The notes beneath the pieces were generated by a model. The model ran no database searches and was not told the DNA's origin. It saw only the letters and a list, made by a program, of their open reading frames with translations. 64,000 bases of DNA. It comes from Rhizobium leguminosarum. GTDB taxonomy: Bacteria; Pseudomonadota; Alphaproteobacteria; Rhizobiales; Rhizobiaceae. Of the stretch, positions 61,657-64,000 are shown one piece after another (position 1 is the first letter of the stretch; each line of letters opens with the position of its first letter). Location of the stretch: positions 744,001-808,000 of the forward strand of contig NZ_CP016287.1 of NCBI RefSeq assembly GCF_001679785.1. The letters run 5' to 3'. The position numbers and the translations under genes are program-made.

Positions 61657-62961
61657 TTACTGCTGCTCGTCGAAGGGCGGGTAGCCGGCGTTGTCCTCGA
61701 TATCCTCGTCGATCTTCTTGGCAGCGGCCGTCAGCGCTTCCTGCGCGTCACCACTGTTGAAGATCTTGTCGACCGCCTGCATGAAGGCCGAGGTGATCGT
61801 CGGATATGCCGGGTGCGGCGGACGGGCGATCGCGGTCTTGGAAGCCTGCTCAAAGGCGACGGCGAGCGGACCGCCTTCCGCATAGAGCGGGGAGCCGGCG
61901 GCGAAGCTCTTCAGGCCCGGATAGGCGGACTGGGTCTTGGCGTACTCCCGGTACTCCTTGTCCTTCAGCAGGAAGCTCAGGAACTTGCCGGCGATCTCAG
62001 GGTTTTCCGAGGTCGCGGAAATGCCCCAGATCCAGGTCCCGTTCGGGCTCACGCCCTTGTCGCCGATCTTCGGCAGCGGCATGACGACGATATTGTCCTT
62101 CATCGCTGCCGATGCCTCCGCGTAGAACCAGTGGCCACCCATGGCGAGCGCGGCCGGCTGTCCCTCGGCGTAGAACTGGTTGGTGCCCGACGAAGTCGGC
62201 ACGACCCAGCCCTTCTTCACCCAGTCCTGCATCATCGTCAGCGCCTTGACGCAGGCCTCGCCATCGAGCGTGCCGGTGGCCTTCCAAGTCTTGCGGTCTA
62301 TCAGGTCGCAGCCGGCGCTTTCGAGCAGGGGGCCGTAGGCATAGGTGATCCACTCGGTCTTGATGCCGTAACCTCGGAAGGTGTCGATCGGCCACTTCAC
62401 GCCTTCGAGCTTGGAAAGCTTTTCGAGATAGCCTTCGAATTCCTCGCGGGTCCAGGCATCATCGACCGATTTCGGAATGCGGGCGCCAATGGCTTCAAGA
62501 TATTTCTTATTGCCGTAGAGCACGACCGAGGAGTCGGTGAGGCCGATCGCATAGAGGTCCTTGTCGATCGGATAGGTGCCCTGGGCGATATTCGAATCCG
62601 TCATGTCATCGAGCAGGTCCTTGTCAATGAGCGGCTTGACGGGTTGCAGATAGCCGGACCAGACATAATTGGCGAGGAACGGAGCATCGAGTTCCATGAT
62701 ATCGGGCAGCTGCTTGGCCATGACGGCGGCGCTGAACTTTTCGTTATAGGCATCGTGCGGCGCGTAGATCATCTCGATGTCGACATCGGGATTGGCGGCC
62801 TCGAAGCGGGCGGCAACGTCGCCATAGGCCTTCACCCAGCCCGGATCGCCCTGGTGCATAACGTGGACGACGGTCTTCGCCTCGGCCAAACCGCCGGTCG
62901 CGACTAGCGCGGCGGATGCGAAGAGTGCGGAAAGTAAACGATTACCCATTGAAGTGCTCAT
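61657..62961 (-). CDS. ABC sugar-type substrate-binding protein
   Basis: 434 residues. Start MSTSMGNRLLSALFASAALVATGGLAEA is a Sec signal peptide with cleavage near AEA-KT. VVHVMHQGDPGWVKAYGDVAARFEAANPDVDIEM and the following sequence fit family 1 binding proteins. ATG 62961 follows GGAGGAG. With GH32 in the operon, it probably binds a fructose-containing oligosaccharide. Confidence 0.88.
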   Translation of the reverse strand: MSTSMGNRLLSALFASAALVATGGLAEAKTVVHVMHQGDPGWVKAYGDVAARFEAANPDVDIEMIYAPHDAYNEKFSAAVMAKQLPDIMELDAPFLANYVWSGYLQPVKPLIDKDLLDDMTDSNIAQGTYPIDKDLYAIGLTDSSVVLYGNKKYLEAIGARIPKSVDDAWTREEFEGYLEKLSKLEGVKWPIDTFRGYGIKTEWITYAYGPLLESAGCDLIDRKTWKATGTLDGEACVKALTMMQDWVKKGWVVPTSSGTNQFYAEGQPAALAMGGHWFYAEASAAMKDNIVVMPLPKIGDKGVSPNGTWIWGISATSENPEIAGKFLSFLLKDKEYREYAKTQSAYPGLKSFAAGSPLYAEGGPLAVAFEQASKTAIARPPHPAYPTITSAFMQAVDKIFNSGDAQEALTAAAKKIDEDIEDNAGYPPFDEQQ

Positions 62962-62993
62962 TGATATTCTCCTCCTGTTAGACACTCGATGTT

Positions 62994-63992
62994 TCAGACG
63001 GATGCCCGTTCGACCAGATGGAACGGCAGTTTCCGCAGATGCGGCGGTTCGGGCTGCTCGGCCAGGAGGATCTCCATGGCAAGGCGGCCCATGGCGCGGT
63101 GCGGCAGGGCCATCGTCGTCAATGGCGGGTCCAGCCGCGAGGCAATCTCGACCTGGTTGTCGAAGCTTGCCACCGCGATATCATCCGGAATGCGAAGGCC
63201 GGCGCGGGCAAGCGCCGCATAGACTTCCATCGCCACGCGGTCATTGCCGCATAGGATGGCGTCCGGCCGTTGACCGGATTTCAGAAGCGCCTCCACATGA
63301 GAGGCAACAAGGCTTGGCGCGCGGTCGCTGTAGACGCTGCGGCGCACAGCCGGCAACACCCCGACGGGGTCGATGCCCGCCTCCTCAAGCGCCGCACGAA
63401 ACCCCATCTCGCGTAGCGTGCCGGCGAGAATGCCCGGCAGATTGATGAAGGCGATACGCCGGCGGCCGGCGACGAGGAGATAACGCACGATCTCCCGCGC
63501 GCCGCCCTCTTCGTCCGGGACCAGCGCGGTGACGCGGCCGGCAGCCTCGCGGCAGTTGATCATCACGCCGACGGCGCCCGCCAACCTGTCCGGCAGGGCG
63601 ACATCCTTGTGGTACATGGCGGCGTAAGCAACGGCGCGCGGCCGGAACTGCTGCACCTCGTCGAGCACCGAGCCGATAGACTGGCCGCTGCGGTGGTTGA
63701 CCGCAAAGACCGCCATGCCGGCGCTGCGGGCCGCCCCGTCGAGGCCACGTACGATCTCGGTGGCGAAGGGCGAAGTGATGAGACCGTCGGAGACGACGCC
63801 GACCAGCGGCAGCCAGCCCTGACGCACGCCACGCGCTGCAAGGTTGGTCACGTAGCCGAGTTCTTCCGCAATGGCCTTGACCCTCTGGCGCGTATCGTCC
63901 GACATGCGGGCGGAGCCGCCGTGCAATGCGCCGGAAACCGTCTTTACCGAGACTCCCGCACGTTCCGCGATGTCAGAAAGAGATACTGCCAC
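62994..63992 (-). CDS. LacI-family repressor of the GH32/importer operon
   Basis: 332 residues. Helix-turn-helix SLSDIAERAGVSVKTVSGAL, hinge GYVTNLAARGVRQG, then an effector domain. It is on the same strand immediately upstream of the binding-protein gene (32 bases), so it may be autoregulated and co-transcribed. Its operator would lie beyond the window's right end; none is seen between the two genes. Confidence 0.88.
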   Translation of the reverse strand: MAVSLSDIAERAGVSVKTVSGALHGGSARMSDDTRQRVKAIAEELGYVTNLAARGVRQGWLPLVGVVSDGLITSPFATEIVRGLDGAARSAGMAVFAVNHRSGQSIGSVLDEVQQFRPRAVAYAAMYHKDVALPDRLAGAVGVMINCREAAGRVTALVPDEEGGAREIVRYLLVAGRRRIAFINLPGILAGTLREMGFRAALEEAGIDPVGVLPAVRRSVYSDRAPSLVASHVEALLKSGQRPDAILCGNDRVAMEVYAALARAGLRIPDDIAVASFDNQVEIASRLDPPLTTMALPHRAMGRLAMEILLAEQPEPPHLRKLPFHLVERASV

Positions 63993-64000
63993 GATCCGCA

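Overview
The window is high-GC, densely coded DNA of an alphaproteobacterium, most likely a Rhizobium or close relative. Supporting signs are many ABC-transporter catabolic operons paired with LacI, GntR, Lrp and TetR regulators, widespread ATGA-type start/stop overlaps, a DUF982 protein, a SyrB-like remnant and a standalone adenylate-cyclase/TPR gene. I see no rRNA, tRNA, CRISPR array, replication genes or intact insertion sequence. It looks like an accessory replicon or catabolic island. The organism is inferred, not proven.

Layout. 1-1740: end of a tartrate/isopropylmalate-type dehydrogenase plus an NAD(P) aldehyde dehydrogenase. 2166-9991: an unusual cluster. It has a SARP-like TPR regulator, a soluble vanadium-haloperoxidase/PAP2-fold protein with an Asn-Lys repeat, a leaderless subtilase, a HExxH-type peptide-hydroxylase-like protein whose motif reads HQAGH, a ThiF/E1-like adenylyltransferase, a 75-residue protein ending in Gly-Gly, a possible 36-residue peptide and a DUF982 protein. 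I propose it as an undescribed peptide- or protein-modification system; this is inference. 10069-12025: FAD amine oxidase and a haloacid-dehalogenase-like protein. 12197-18531: a complete L-threonate/D-erythronate-type tetronate pathway (otnC, LacI regulator, MFS importer, ltnD, otnI, otnK) with three near-identical operators in the divergent promoter. 18687-29416: GNAT protein, class III aminotransferase, second HAD protein, peptide-type ABC importer, Lrp regulator and DadA-like oxidase, which together suggest amine or amino-acid use.

29497-34916: esterase, aldehyde dehydrogenase, iron alcohol dehydrogenase and Ldh-family oxidoreductase, divergent from a GntR regulator. 34972-35565: DJ-1/PfpI protein. 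35636-40083: M24 peptidase, cupin, and separate genes for the two halves of the plant Tm-1 protein, divergent from a TetR regulator. 40439-51238: one carbohydrate or sugar-acid regulon in two blocks. The first is an ABC importer with two ATPases and a small membrane protein; the second has a hydroxyacid dehydrogenase, FCD-GntR regulator, enolase-superfamily enzyme and two TIM-barrel isomerases. Matching TGGTNNNACCA sites lie in both promoter regions and tie the blocks together. 51837-53930: methanethiol oxidase (SBP56) and a membrane protein. 54703-56410: a cyclase/TPR gene split by an apparent frameshift. 56411-57001: decayed DNA with a SyrB-like remnant. 57002-63992: LacI-controlled ABC importer plus a GH32 fructosidase, for fructan or sucrose use.

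Most of the window therefore imports a small organic substrate and oxidises or isomerises it under its own local regulator. The 2-10 kb cluster does not fit that pattern and is the part most worth following up.
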